Assembly (NCBI RefSeq): GCF_004771275.1
Contig: NZ_RQEV01000002.1
Coordinates: 62,001-126,000 of the forward strand
Length of the DNA: 64,000 bases
Direction: 5' to 3'
Origin: Leptospira fluminis
GTDB lineage: Bacteria; Spirochaetota; Leptospiria; Leptospirales; Leptospiraceae
The first letter of the stretch is position 1. Each line of letters opens with the position of its first letter. The translations under genes and the position numbers were made by a program. Shown in pieces: positions 57,193 to 64,000 of the stretch. The notes below the pieces were generated by a model that had not been told where the DNA came from, made no database searches, and worked only from the letters and a program-made list of their open reading frames with translations.

Positions 57193-58137
57193 CTAATTCC
57201 TGAAATAAGTTTCGTCCAATTCCGTGGCGATACCGTTCAAACGTATTTGAAGCCGATCCAGATACTCATGCATACCGCTACCGAAAATTTCGTCAATGGA
57301 GGCGTAATTCATTTCCGATAAGAGAAGTCCTACGCGACGCTCCACTTCGTTCGCATACGAGTCCTTATCCGTACCGCTCAATATCTTAAGACTGTCGAAA
57401 GTCCGATTCAGACAGAATCGGATGGCTCTCGGAAAAAGTTTGTCCAAAATCAGAAATTGAGCGATGTTCTTAGGAGTGATCCTGGTATAGAAGCGGTTGA
57501 ACATCTCGTGAGCGCTCGCGGATTTGAGCAGAGACAACCATTGCAACAGATCCAAGGTGGCCCCCGCCTCCTCGTGGGATGGAAGAAGAATGAAATATTT
57601 CATATCCAGAATCCGAGTCGTCTTATCGGCGCGTTCCAGCAGTCTTCCTAAAAGTGCGAAGTGCCAGACCTCGTCGTGGGAAATCGTGGCCTCCTGACAA
57701 CCGTAAAACAGAAGACATTGGTTGCGGATCGACTTGAAAAACTCGACGATACCGGGCATATCCGATTCTTCGAATTTTTTCCTCGCCTTGAAATTCAGAT
57801 AAAACTCGTTGATAACTTCCCACATGGGAGTGGAGATATTCTCCCGGATCGTCCTCGCATTTTCCCTGGCTCTGAGCACACAGTTCACGATGGAGTTGGG
57901 ATTTTCCGTATCAAGGCTCATGAAATGAATCACGTTTTCCTTGGTAGGATGGGAATATTTTTTGGTAAAAAGCTCGTTGTCTCCCGTGGTATAAACCAAG
58001 GGCATCCACTGACGGCTCGCGTCCTCGTTCAAATCCAAGGAAAGTTGAAAATTTACGTCCAAAAAGCGGGAATAATTCTCCGCTCTTTCCATGTATCTGT
58101 TCATCCAGTACACGGATTCCGCAACTCTACTCAGCAT
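57193..58137 (-). CDS. Alpha-E domain protein (locus B)
   Basis: A 314-aa all-helical protein of the alpha-E family (formerly DUF403). The N-terminal LSRVAESVYWMNRYMERAENYSR is diagnostic, and the rest is regular helices with conserved acidic and Arg residues (REGVCQ-type motif absent; ERADKTTRILDMKYF present). It has no known catalytic activity and is always found next to a circularly permuted ATP-grasp ligase, as here. A GAGAGG ribosome site precedes the ATG. Middle gene of the locus-B operon; the same domain is fused to the ligase in locus A. Confidence 0.92.
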   Translation of the reverse strand: MLSRVAESVYWMNRYMERAENYSRFLDVNFQLSLDLNEDASRQWMPLVYTTGDNELFTKKYSHPTKENVIHFMSLDTENPNSIVNCVLRARENARTIRENISTPMWEVINEFYLNFKARKKFEESDMPGIVEFFKSIRNQCLLFYGCQEATISHDEVWHFALLGRLLERADKTTRILDMKYFILLPSHEEAGATLDLLQWLSLLKSASAHEMFNRFYTRITPKNIAQFLILDKLFPRAIRFCLNRTFDSLKILSGTDKDSYANEVERRVGLLLSEMNYASIDEIFGSGMHEYLDRLQIRLNGIATELDETYFRN

Positions 58138-58209
58138 GGGAAACCTCTCTAGTTGTTCTTTTTACTTCGGTTCCGCTTGCCGGGAATCTTTCCCCCGGTA
58201 CCTATCCGC

Positions 58210-59640
58210 CTATTCCTGCCCCATCACCCAAGTATCCTTAGAACCTCCTCCTTGGGAGGAATTCACCACCAAGGATCCTTTCCTCAAAGCGACACGAGTC
58301 AACCCGCCGGGCATAACGTAGGTATCTTCCCCGTATAGTATGAAGGGGCGCAAGTCCACATGCCTTCCTTCCAATTTATCCTCCACGAGAGTGGGAACGC
58401 GGGAAAGACTGAGTACGGGTTGGGCGATATAATTCCTAGGATCCGCATCGATCTTAGCCAAGAATTCCTGTTGTTCCCTTCGACTCGCCGTCGGACCTAT
58501 GATCATTCCGTATCCACCGGCTCCGTTCGCGGCTTTTACCACCAGGTTACCGATATTCTCACGTACGTAACTCAGATCCTTTTCCCTGGAGCAGAGATAC
58601 GTAGGAACGTTCGGAATGATCGGATCCTCTCCCAAATAATATCTGATGATCTCCGGGACAAAAGAGTAAATCACCTTGTCGTCGGCCACGCCCGTTCCGG
58701 GGGCATTTGCCAAAGCAACATTCCCTTTTTTGAAAGCGCCGAAAATTCCGGGAACCCCCAAGAGAGAATCCTTTCGGAATACTTTCGGATCCATAAAGAT
58801 GTCGTCGATCCTGCGATACAGTACGTCAACCTGCCTTAAGCCGCGGGTCGTTCGCATGAATAGATAATCGTCCTTGACTAAAAGGTCGGTCCCTTCCACG
58901 AGCGGAACTCCCATCCGAGAAGCCAAAAAGCTATGTTCATAATAGGCGGAATTATATATGCCGGGAGTCAACACGGCTATACTCGGATTCGGTTTTCCGG
59001 AGACGCGCTCCAGCATTCCCCTCAATCGGATCGGATAGTCGTAAATCGGACGGACGGACAGGCTCGCGAAAAGTTCAGGGAACGTCTTCTTCATTACTTC
59101 ACGATTTTCTAATACATAAGAGACTCCTGACGGACAGCGAAGATTGTCCTCGAGGACGAGCATTCTCCCCTCCCCGTCTCTTACCAGATCGGTGCCGGTG
59201 ATATGAATCCAAGTTCCTTTCGGAGGAACGATTCCCTTGCATTCCTTCAGATATCCCGTGCTGCTATACAGGATCTCGGCGGGGACCACTCCGTCTCGGA
59301 TGATCTTTTCGTCCCCATAGACGTCTTGGATGAAAAGATTCAAGGCCCGAATTCTCTGCTTCAAGCCTTCCTCCAATTTCCTCCACTCGTGAGCCGTGAC
59401 GATTCTAGGAATGATATCGAAAGGCATGATCCTTTCCTCTTCCTCGTCGTCACCGTAGACGTTGAACGTAATCCCTAGAGAAAGGAGCGCTTTTTCCGCG
59501 GAAGACTTGCGGCGAAACAATTCCTTATCGTCCATCCTCTCGATTCTGGACTTCAAGATGTGATAACTTTGGCGAATCCCCCCCTCGGGAGAAAACATCT
59601 CATCATAAAAAGAATCGGTTTGGTAATTCGTTAGGAGCAT
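58210..59640 (-). CDS. Circularly permuted type-2 ATP-grasp ligase (locus B)
   Basis: A 476-aa ATP-grasp protein, first gene of the locus-B operon. The start is the ATG at 59640, preceded by an excellent AAGGAGGAGG; the longer frame adds 17 residues. Conserved blocks: GITFNVYGDDEEEERIMPFD, PSGVSYVLENREVMKKTFPELF, LTPGIYNSAYYEHSFLA, VLYRRIDDIFMDPKVF, and the glycine loop VVKAANGAGGYGMIIG, all intact. It should activate a carboxylate with ATP and join it to an amine. Unlike the locus-A copy, the glycine-rich loop is canonical, so this is the better candidate for the active ligase. Confidence 0.92.
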   Translation of the reverse strand: MLLTNYQTDSFYDEMFSPEGGIRQSYHILKSRIERMDDKELFRRKSSAEKALLSLGITFNVYGDDEEEERIMPFDIIPRIVTAHEWRKLEEGLKQRIRALNLFIQDVYGDEKIIRDGVVPAEILYSSTGYLKECKGIVPPKGTWIHITGTDLVRDGEGRMLVLEDNLRCPSGVSYVLENREVMKKTFPELFASLSVRPIYDYPIRLRGMLERVSGKPNPSIAVLTPGIYNSAYYEHSFLASRMGVPLVEGTDLLVKDDYLFMRTTRGLRQVDVLYRRIDDIFMDPKVFRKDSLLGVPGIFGAFKKGNVALANAPGTGVADDKVIYSFVPEIIRYYLGEDPIIPNVPTYLCSREKDLSYVRENIGNLVVKAANGAGGYGMIIGPTASRREQQEFLAKIDADPRNYIAQPVLSLSRVPTLVEDKLEGRHVDLRPFILYGEDTYVMPGGLTRVALRKGSLVVNSSQGGGSKDTWVMGQE

Positions 59641-59788
59641 AAACCTCCTCCTTCTCGACAGAAAGACTGAATTCCCCCTTTCAAGAAACAAGCAGAATTT
59701 AAATTACTCGCCTATTTTTTAAACTCAATATAAATATATGTTCAAAAAATAGACATATAACCCGAATATAGAACAAACTGCAGAGGGT

Positions 59789-59826
59789 TTGGCAGGCCCT
59801 TAGTGCCTTCCGGCGCTTCCTGCCAC
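59789..59826. other. Candidate structured RNA element upstream of the locus-B and ars operons
   Basis: TGGCAGG (59790-59796) pairs with CCTGCCA (59819-59825). Inside, AGTGCC and GGCGCT form a second 6-bp helix (one G-U) closed by the 4-nt loop TTCC. This gives a stacked hairpin within the 314-bp gap between the two divergent operons. No matching known riboswitch is recognised. The remainder of the gap is AT-rich and lacks an ORF. Confidence 0.35.
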
Positions 59827-59954
59827 CGGAGAAGAGCCTAGTACTGCCCTACAGGACCGTACGACCTTCCTTATGTTTTCTCATTTGTTGCAAGCCTTGA
59901 TAAAATTCGCTTTCTTCCCCGGGCTTTTTCCGCCGCATTGGTGTGGTAAAAGAG

Positions 59955-60287
59955 ATGGGAATCACAAAGACTCAGCTATTCAACAAAAGGCAGAATAAAA
60001 TCGCCTCCTACGCCAAAGCCTTAGGACATCCGGCTCGAATAGCGATCCTAGAGTCGGTACTAAAGAAAAAAGCCTGCATATGCGGGGATTTAGTGGATGA
60101 ACTCGGACTCGCCCAAGCTACGATTTCCCAACACTTAAAGGCATTGAAAGAAGTCGGGATTCTCCAAGGAACCGTCGAAGGACCTTCGATCTGCTACTGT
60201 ATCGACAAGAAAGTCTGGGAAGAAATCGGCGGTTATTTCAATACCCTACTTTCCCGAATGCCCGAAAACGAAAATTCCTGCCGGTAA
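59955..60287 (+). CDS. arsR: ArsR-family metalloid-responsive repressor
   Basis: A 110-aa winged-helix repressor of the SmtB/ArsR family. Cys41 and Cys43 lie in KACICGDLVDELGL, the arsenite-binding CxC pattern on the DNA-recognition helix; further Cys80 and Cys82 (SICYC) may add a third thiolate. The helix-turn-helix is LVDELGLAQATISQHLKALKEVGIL. The ATG at 59955 is used; GTG at 59943 is also in frame. It precedes the arsenite efflux gene by 41 bp, with an ArsR-type palindrome between them. Confidence 0.9.
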   Translation: MGITKTQLFNKRQNKIASYAKALGHPARIAILESVLKKKACICGDLVDELGLAQATISQHLKALKEVGILQGTVEGPSICYCIDKKVWEEIGGYFNTLLSRMPENENSCR

Positions 60288-60293
60288 ATTCAT

Positions 60294-60330
60294 TTGACAT
60301 TAATCGCAACATTGCGATAAAGCGATTAAT
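60294..60330 (+). promoter_or_regulatory. ArsR operator within an acr3 promoter
   Basis: ATCGCAA-CA-TTGCGAT (60303-60318) is a near-perfect palindrome typical of ArsR sites. It lies in the 17-bp spacer between TTGACA (60294-60299) and ATAAAG (60317-60322). A wider repeat, ATTAATCGC / GCGATTAAT, spans 60299-60330. The predicted start site is at or next to the acr3 ATG, and no ribosome site is visible. Confidence 0.7.
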
Positions 60331-61393
60331 GGATCAAAAACCCCTTCCCGAAAAACGATTATCGTTTATAGATCGATTCCTCACCCTTTGGATTTTTATC
60401 GCCATGGGAATCGGAATGGCCCTGGCCACTTGGTCTCCCGGCTCCGTGGAATGGATCCGAAGATCCGAGTTCGGAGGAACGAATGTGCCGATCGCGATCG
60501 GTCTGATCTTCATGATGGTTCCTCCTTTAGCGAAAGTAAATTTCCTAAGAATCCCGAAAGCGTTCGGCCGAACGGATCTGATTTTTTATTCGCTCGTTTT
60601 AAACTGGATTGTCGGACCTTTATTGATGTTCGGTTTGGCGTTCCTTTTCTTTCCGGACAATCCGGAGTATAGAGTCGGACTGATTCTGATCGGAATCGCT
60701 CGTTGTATCGCGATGGTTTTAGTTTGGAACGATCTCGCGGAGGGTGACAGAGAGGTCGCGGCCGGTCTCGTAGCTTTAAATAGTATCTTTCAACTTCTTC
60801 TCTACGGCAGTCTGGCCTATTTCTTTGTGGGCATATTACCGGGAACATTGGGGCTTCCGAATTCGTTCTTAGAAATCCGCTACTGGGATATCGCATCTAG
60901 CGTATTGATTTATCTGGGGATTCCGTTTCTATTGGGATGGGGAATTCGTAACGTCGGTATTCGCGTAAAGGGAGAGGAATGGACGACGAATCGATTCCTT
61001 CCCGCGATTTCTCCGATCACTCTGATCTTTCTACTCCTGACGATCGTATTCATTTTCAGCCTCAAAGGGGATTCGCTTCTTAATATACCGTTCGATGTGC
61101 TGAAAATATCCGTTCCTCTTCTGATCTATTTCGTTATCATGTTTTTCCTCAGTTTCGGCCTAGGAATTCTGGTCAAAGCGGATTATCCGAGAAACATAGC
61201 GGTCTCTTTTACCGCTGCAGGAAATAATTTCGAACTCGCGATAGCGGTCGCCATCGGAACGTTCGGACTGGCATCGGGACAAGCCTTCGTCGGAATCGTC
61301 GGCCCTTTAGTCGAGATTCCGGTGCTTGTTCTCCTAGTTGAGATCGCAAAGAAACTCCGAAATCAGTTCTATCTTAAGGAAAAAGCGATATGA
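60329..61393 (+). CDS. acr3: ACR3-family arsenite efflux transporter
   Basis: A 354-aa inner-membrane As(III) exporter of the bile/arsenite/riboflavin transporter superfamily with ten transmembrane helices. The conserved Cys126 (GIARCIAMVLVWNDLA) and Glu302 (AAGNNFELAIA) correspond to residues essential in characterised Acr3 pumps, and the N-terminus LSFIDRFLTLWIFIAMGIG is family-typical. The ATG at 60329 has no ribosome site. The stop overlaps the arsenate reductase gene as ATGA. Confidence 0.93.
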   Translation: MDQKPLPEKRLSFIDRFLTLWIFIAMGIGMALATWSPGSVEWIRRSEFGGTNVPIAIGLIFMMVPPLAKVNFLRIPKAFGRTDLIFYSLVLNWIVGPLLMFGLAFLFFPDNPEYRVGLILIGIARCIAMVLVWNDLAEGDREVAAGLVALNSIFQLLLYGSLAYFFVGILPGTLGLPNSFLEIRYWDIASSVLIYLGIPFLLGWGIRNVGIRVKGEEWTTNRFLPAISPITLIFLLLTIVFIFSLKGDSLLNIPFDVLKISVPLLIYFVIMFFLSFGLGILVKADYPRNIAVSFTAAGNNFELAIAVAIGTFGLASGQAFVGIVGPLVEIPVLVLLVEIAKKLRNQFYLKEKAI

Positions 61394-62019
61394 GCTCGCT
61401 ATACGAATCCATAAAGAATTTCATAGCGACAAGGGAATCGGAACAATCCCTAATACCGCAAGAACGAAAAGAGAACTTACTTCGATTTTCAAAGTCGATC
61501 AGGGAAATGAGGAACGGGCAGAGTTACTCGGAAATGATCTTCGTTTGTACGCACAATTCACGACGGAGTCAAATCGCCCAAATGTTCGCTTTAGTCTGCG
61601 CGGAATATCTCGGAATTTCCGGGATAGGCTCCTATTCGGGAGGAACGGAGATCACCGCCTTCCATCCGAACTCCGTCCGAGCTCTTACGGAAATAGGGTT
61701 TAAAATCGAAAAAGAAAAGAATACCGAAGATAACCCGAGGTATTGGGTTTCCTACAAAGAAAACAATGTACCGATTCTCGCGTTTTCGAAATTATATTCG
61801 GATGTCGTAAATCCGAGCAAAAAGTTTATTGCGGTTATGGTATGTTCTTCCGCGGACGAAGCCTGTCCGTTTGTTCCCGGAGCCGAAGTCAGAATTAGTC
61901 TTCCTTATCCCGATCCGAAATCGTCCGATGGCACACCTCAAGTTCTTGAGGAATATATAAAAACTTGCGAAACGATTGCGAGAGAGCTTCTTTTTGTGAT
62001 GAAGAATGTCGCAACGTAA
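61390..62019 (+). CDS. Arsenate reductase, thioredoxin-coupled LMW-phosphatase type
   Basis: A 209-aa enzyme of the low-molecular-weight tyrosine-phosphatase fold. The phosphate-binding loop is CTHNSRRS (Cys53, Arg59). A second Cys pair, Cys152 and Cys159 in CSSADEACP, matches the redox relay of pI258-type arsenate reductases, so it should reduce arsenate to arsenite for export by Acr3. The N-terminal 45 residues are longer than in pI258 ArsC. ATGA overlap with acr3. Confidence 0.82.
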   Translation: MSSLYESIKNFIATRESEQSLIPQERKENLLRFSKSIREMRNGQSYSEMIFVCTHNSRRSQIAQMFALVCAEYLGISGIGSYSGGTEITAFHPNSVRALTEIGFKIEKEKNTEDNPRYWVSYKENNVPILAFSKLYSDVVNPSKKFIAVMVCSSADEACPFVPGAEVRISLPYPDPKSSDGTPQVLEEYIKTCETIARELLFVMKNVAT

Positions 62020-62032
62020 AGGAGAAACGCCT

Positions 62033-63277
62033 ATGCCGACGAATTTAGCGGAAGTGCTGAACGAGCACTGTTCCTGTTCCACTTTGAACAAAGAGATTCT
62101 CAGCAAGAGGTCTTCCTCGGAAAACGGGAATTACGGGATCGAGCGCTTTTATTCCGAAACTCCTTCGTTTATCAATGCGTCCGAGAAAAAGAAAATCCAG
62201 GAGATTCTTTCCGCGATCAGAAATACGATCCGACTTCCGAAAGTAAAGAACCTACTGTTAGCGGATTGCGCGGAAAAGGATAAAAACCCGGATATATCGG
62301 GAGGAGTATTTCTGAGCCTGGACTTTCATATCGCCAAAGAAGGTCCCAAACTGATCGAAATCAATACGAATGCAGGCGGCGCTTTTTTGCAGTTAAAACT
62401 TCTGGAAGCGCAGATCGGTTGCTGCGAGGCGGTCCATCTTGCATTGCCGAACTCCGAGACCTTGAAAGAGATAGAAGAAAAATTTTACGCTTCTTTTCTT
62501 CGCGAATGGAACGACAAAGGCCGCACCGGAACTCCGAATTTTATCGCCATCGTGGACGAAAATCCGTCCGATCAGTTTTTATATCCGGAGTTTCTACTCT
62601 TCCGTGATCTATTCAAGTCGAAAGGAATTTATGCCGAAATCTTGGATCCGAGACAGATAGAAAGGATCGACGACGAACTGTACTTCGGAAGTGGAAAAAT
62701 CGATCTCATCTATAATCGTCTGACCGATTTTCATTTGTCGGAATCCTCGAACGCTTTTATTCGAAGAGCTTGGGAGCGCGGAAATGTCGTACTAACTCCG
62801 AATCCTCTCGACTATGATGTATTCGCCAGAAAGACGAATTTGTCCGTTCTTTCCGATAACGAATTCCTTTTAAGGGCAGGCCTGAACCGTAGGGACGCGG
62901 AAATCCTGAAAGCTTCCGTACCTGTATCACAAATCGTAACCCCCGGGAACGCGGAACAACTTTGGGAGAACCGGAAGCGCATATTCTTCAAACCGAAGGA
63001 GGGATTCGGAAGCAAGGCCGCTTATTTCGGAGGAAAATTAACGAAGAATAAATTTTCGGAAATCGTGCAAGGGGAATATATCGGCCAGGAATTCATCCCT
63101 CCTTCGAAGAGAATCACGTCCGTCACTGGACAAGAAACGGATTTGAAAATGGACGTAAGGGCTTATATCTATCGTGACGAAATTCTTCTTTTAGCGAGTC
63201 GTTTGTACCAAGGACAAACGACGAATTTCAGAACGGAAGGAGGAGGATTTTCCCCCTTATATGTGATTCCTGATTGA
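62033..63277 (+). CDS. ATP-grasp-like protein of the arsenic operon
   Basis: A 414-aa protein with AAGGAGAAACG ahead of the ATG at 62033. Motifs suggest a circularly permuted ATP-grasp fold: LIEINTNAGGAFLQ (about 107-120), a KPKEGFGSKAAYFGGKL phosphate loop and a terminal DVRAYIY plus TNFRTEGGGFSPL. The N-terminus has EHCSCST with Cys13 and Cys15 (CxC), which could bind arsenite. This is not a standard ars gene. It might form a thiol conjugate or peptide; this is only inference. The start lies 14 bp before the end of the arsenate reductase gene in another frame. Confidence 0.72.
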   Translation: MPTNLAEVLNEHCSCSTLNKEILSKRSSSENGNYGIERFYSETPSFINASEKKKIQEILSAIRNTIRLPKVKNLLLADCAEKDKNPDISGGVFLSLDFHIAKEGPKLIEINTNAGGAFLQLKLLEAQIGCCEAVHLALPNSETLKEIEEKFYASFLREWNDKGRTGTPNFIAIVDENPSDQFLYPEFLLFRDLFKSKGIYAEILDPRQIERIDDELYFGSGKIDLIYNRLTDFHLSESSNAFIRRAWERGNVVLTPNPLDYDVFARKTNLSVLSDNEFLLRAGLNRRDAEILKASVPVSQIVTPGNAEQLWENRKRIFFKPKEGFGSKAAYFGGKLTKNKFSEIVQGEYIGQEFIPPSKRITSVTGQETDLKMDVRAYIYRDEILLLASRLYQGQTTNFRTEGGGFSPLYVIPD

Positions 63278-63289
63278 TAGGAATATTCG

Positions 63290-63560
63290 CGCCCACTTGC
63301 AACAGATCCCTCGACACTGCCACTGTACGGAGCCAAGACGTTAGCCTTCGCAACCTGAGCTGCCGTCTTCTCCAGCTTGCACAACCTTCGCTTCGTTCGC
63401 TACTTTCGTCGCCTCGCTCGCTACTGTCTCGCTTCCTCCTCCTTCTGTAAGTACCGTAAACGCTACCGCCGCCGCAAATTCGATCCCTTTTCTCTGGCCG
63501 CGCCCCTCAATACTTTCGTTTATTCTAATACCTTCATGTTTCTACTCTCGGGTCAGGCTC
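63290..63560 (-). pseudogene. Possible decayed gene fragment
   Basis: The minus strand reads an Ala/Val/Glu-rich stretch without a start codon (IEFAAAVAFTVLTEGGG, SEATKVANEAKVVQAGEDG) up to a stop at 63341. Continuing with a frame shift, it runs into AAQVAKANVLAPYSGSVEGS toward 63290. Two overlapping frames of similar composition suggest a frameshifted remnant of the end of a larger gene, but no family is recognised. Low-complexity DNA with repeats of CTTCG/CTCGC makes chance frames likely, so confidence is low. Confidence 0.25.
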
Positions 63561-63568
63561 TCACCTTC

Positions 63569-63629
63569 GGTCAAGTTATTGCGCTCTCCTTTGATTAACC
63601 GATCTTCTTCAACCCCCAATAACTTGACC
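63569..63629. repeat. 13-bp perfect inverted repeat
   Basis: GGTCAAGTTATTG (63569-63581) and CAATAACTTGACC (63617-63629) form a perfect inverted repeat with a 35-nt loop in the non-coding tail of the window. It could be a transposon end, a terminator stem or a recombination scar. Confidence 0.6.
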
Positions 63630-63763
63630 ACGGCTCGATCCTTCGCGGGGCCTACGTGGAGATTCTTTAGGACAAGTGCAGAGTAATTTTAGGCTCAGGG
63701 AAGTTTGCTATTTCCTATTAAAGAATTCCAATTCAATTGCAAATTTTTATGACTAAAATGCTT

Positions 63764-63791
63764 GAAGTTATAGTTTATAAACTATAACTTC
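63764..63791. repeat. 28-bp perfect palindrome
   Basis: Each 14-base arm (GAAGTTATAGTTTA and its complement) matches perfectly with no spacer. It lies 148 bp upstream of the last gene start and may be an operator or recombination site. Confidence 0.7.
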
Positions 63792-63938
63792 GTATATGTA
63801 TACTGGAAAGGATCCTCGGGGTCTCAGTAGGTTTTCAGTCAATCGTCAGTTGTCATACGTTTAAAATTGACCAGATAGATGAATTGAACGCTCAAGTAAG
63901 ACAAGAACTTGCTAAAGAACCTTGAGGTAAGAAACGCA

Positions 63939-64000
63939 ATGATTCGAACAAGACTCACTCCTAAAAATACCGACCTCCATCTTTCTATTCCAGAAGGCTA
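63939..64000 (+). CDS. Start of an unidentified small gene, truncated by the window edge
   Basis: An ATG at 63939 preceded by GAGGTAAG opens a frame that is still open at the window edge (20 codons seen: MIRTRLTPKNTDLHLSIPEG). The pattern LHLSIPEG resembles the N-terminus of small antitoxin-like proteins, but the sequence is too short to assign. It would be the first gene of a new unit beyond the palindrome. Confidence 0.4.
   Translation, partial: MIRTRLTPKNTDLHLSIPEG

Noticed and set aside
63377..63598. 73-aa plus-strand ORF in the tail region
   Set aside because: It is Arg/Phe-rich low-complexity reading of a repeat-like stretch with no ribosome site, and the opposite strand has a better but decayed coding look.
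63784..63796. ATAACTTCGTATA, identical to a loxP arm
   Set aside because: Only one full arm is present and the second arm and spacer do not match; the palindrome explains part of it. Treated as chance.
63803..63925. Short open stretch ending just before the last ATG
   Set aside because: No usable start codon and an in-frame stop soon upstream; at most a gene remnant.
1..64000. CRISPR arrays, rRNA, tRNA, prophage or intact insertion sequence
   Set aside because: No regularly spaced repeats, no cloverleaf or rRNA-like segments and no transposase or phage genes were seen.

Overview
The window reads as chromosomal DNA of a Leptospira species (Spirochaetes), possibly one of the saprophytic or intermediate lineages. 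The assignment is an inference. It rests on the many lipoproteins with degenerate spirochaete-type lipoboxes, the outer-membrane barrels ending in Phe or Leu, the DUF1566 and DUF3015 secreted proteins, the SpoIID/LytB lipoprotein and the DUF4105 protein. Frequent GTG and TTG starts and tight ATGA/GTGA overlaps support nearly all operon calls. No rRNA, tRNA or CRISPR array was found.

Layout. 1-8.0 kb: end of a TPR lipoprotein, an S41 protease, nadB, then two homologous Omp85-type barrels flanking a DUF1566 lipoprotein. 8.2-11.0 kb: plsC-like acyltransferase, biotin carboxylase and a separate biotin carrier in one overlapping operon. 11.1-16.3 kb: a helical periplasmic protein, a DUF2225 protein, truA, an outer-membrane barrel and a lipoprotein. 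16.3-20.7 kb: polytopic TonB-like protein, PrsW protease, prmA and a PfkB kinase. 20.8-28.1 kb: glycyl-tRNA synthetase, metalloprotease lipoprotein, GNAT, a REC-ATPase signalling protein, a small lipoprotein and hppA. 28.3-36.5 kb: TPR protein, small lipoproteins, alpha/beta hydrolase, DUF4105 protein, and four DUF3015 paralogues arranged two against two. 36.6-46.4 kb: RNA methyltransferase, SpoIID/LytB protein, LolD/FtsX-type ABC transporter, pyrE and a fatty-acid desaturase.

46.5-59.6 kb is the most unusual part. Two loci both encode the circularly permuted ATP-grasp, alpha-E and transglutaminase trio. In one copy the ligase and alpha-E are fused and the transglutaminase is short. In the other they are separate and the transglutaminase is fused to a large DUF2126 region. 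Between them lies an iron-type operon (imelysin-like lipoprotein plus TonB-dependent receptor) preceded by a good Fur-like palindrome. The ATP-grasp/alpha-E/transglutaminase combination is known from comparative genomics as a predicted peptide-forming and peptide-processing system of unknown product. The double arrangement around an iron operon is what stands out here.

59.9-63.3 kb is an arsenic resistance operon: ArsR, Acr3 efflux pump, redox-type arsenate reductase, and a further ATP-grasp-like protein with an N-terminal Cys-x-Cys that is not a standard ars gene. A clear ArsR-type palindrome sits between arsR and acr3. The last 0.7 kb looks like decayed accessory DNA with a 28-bp perfect palindrome and the start of an unidentified small gene.
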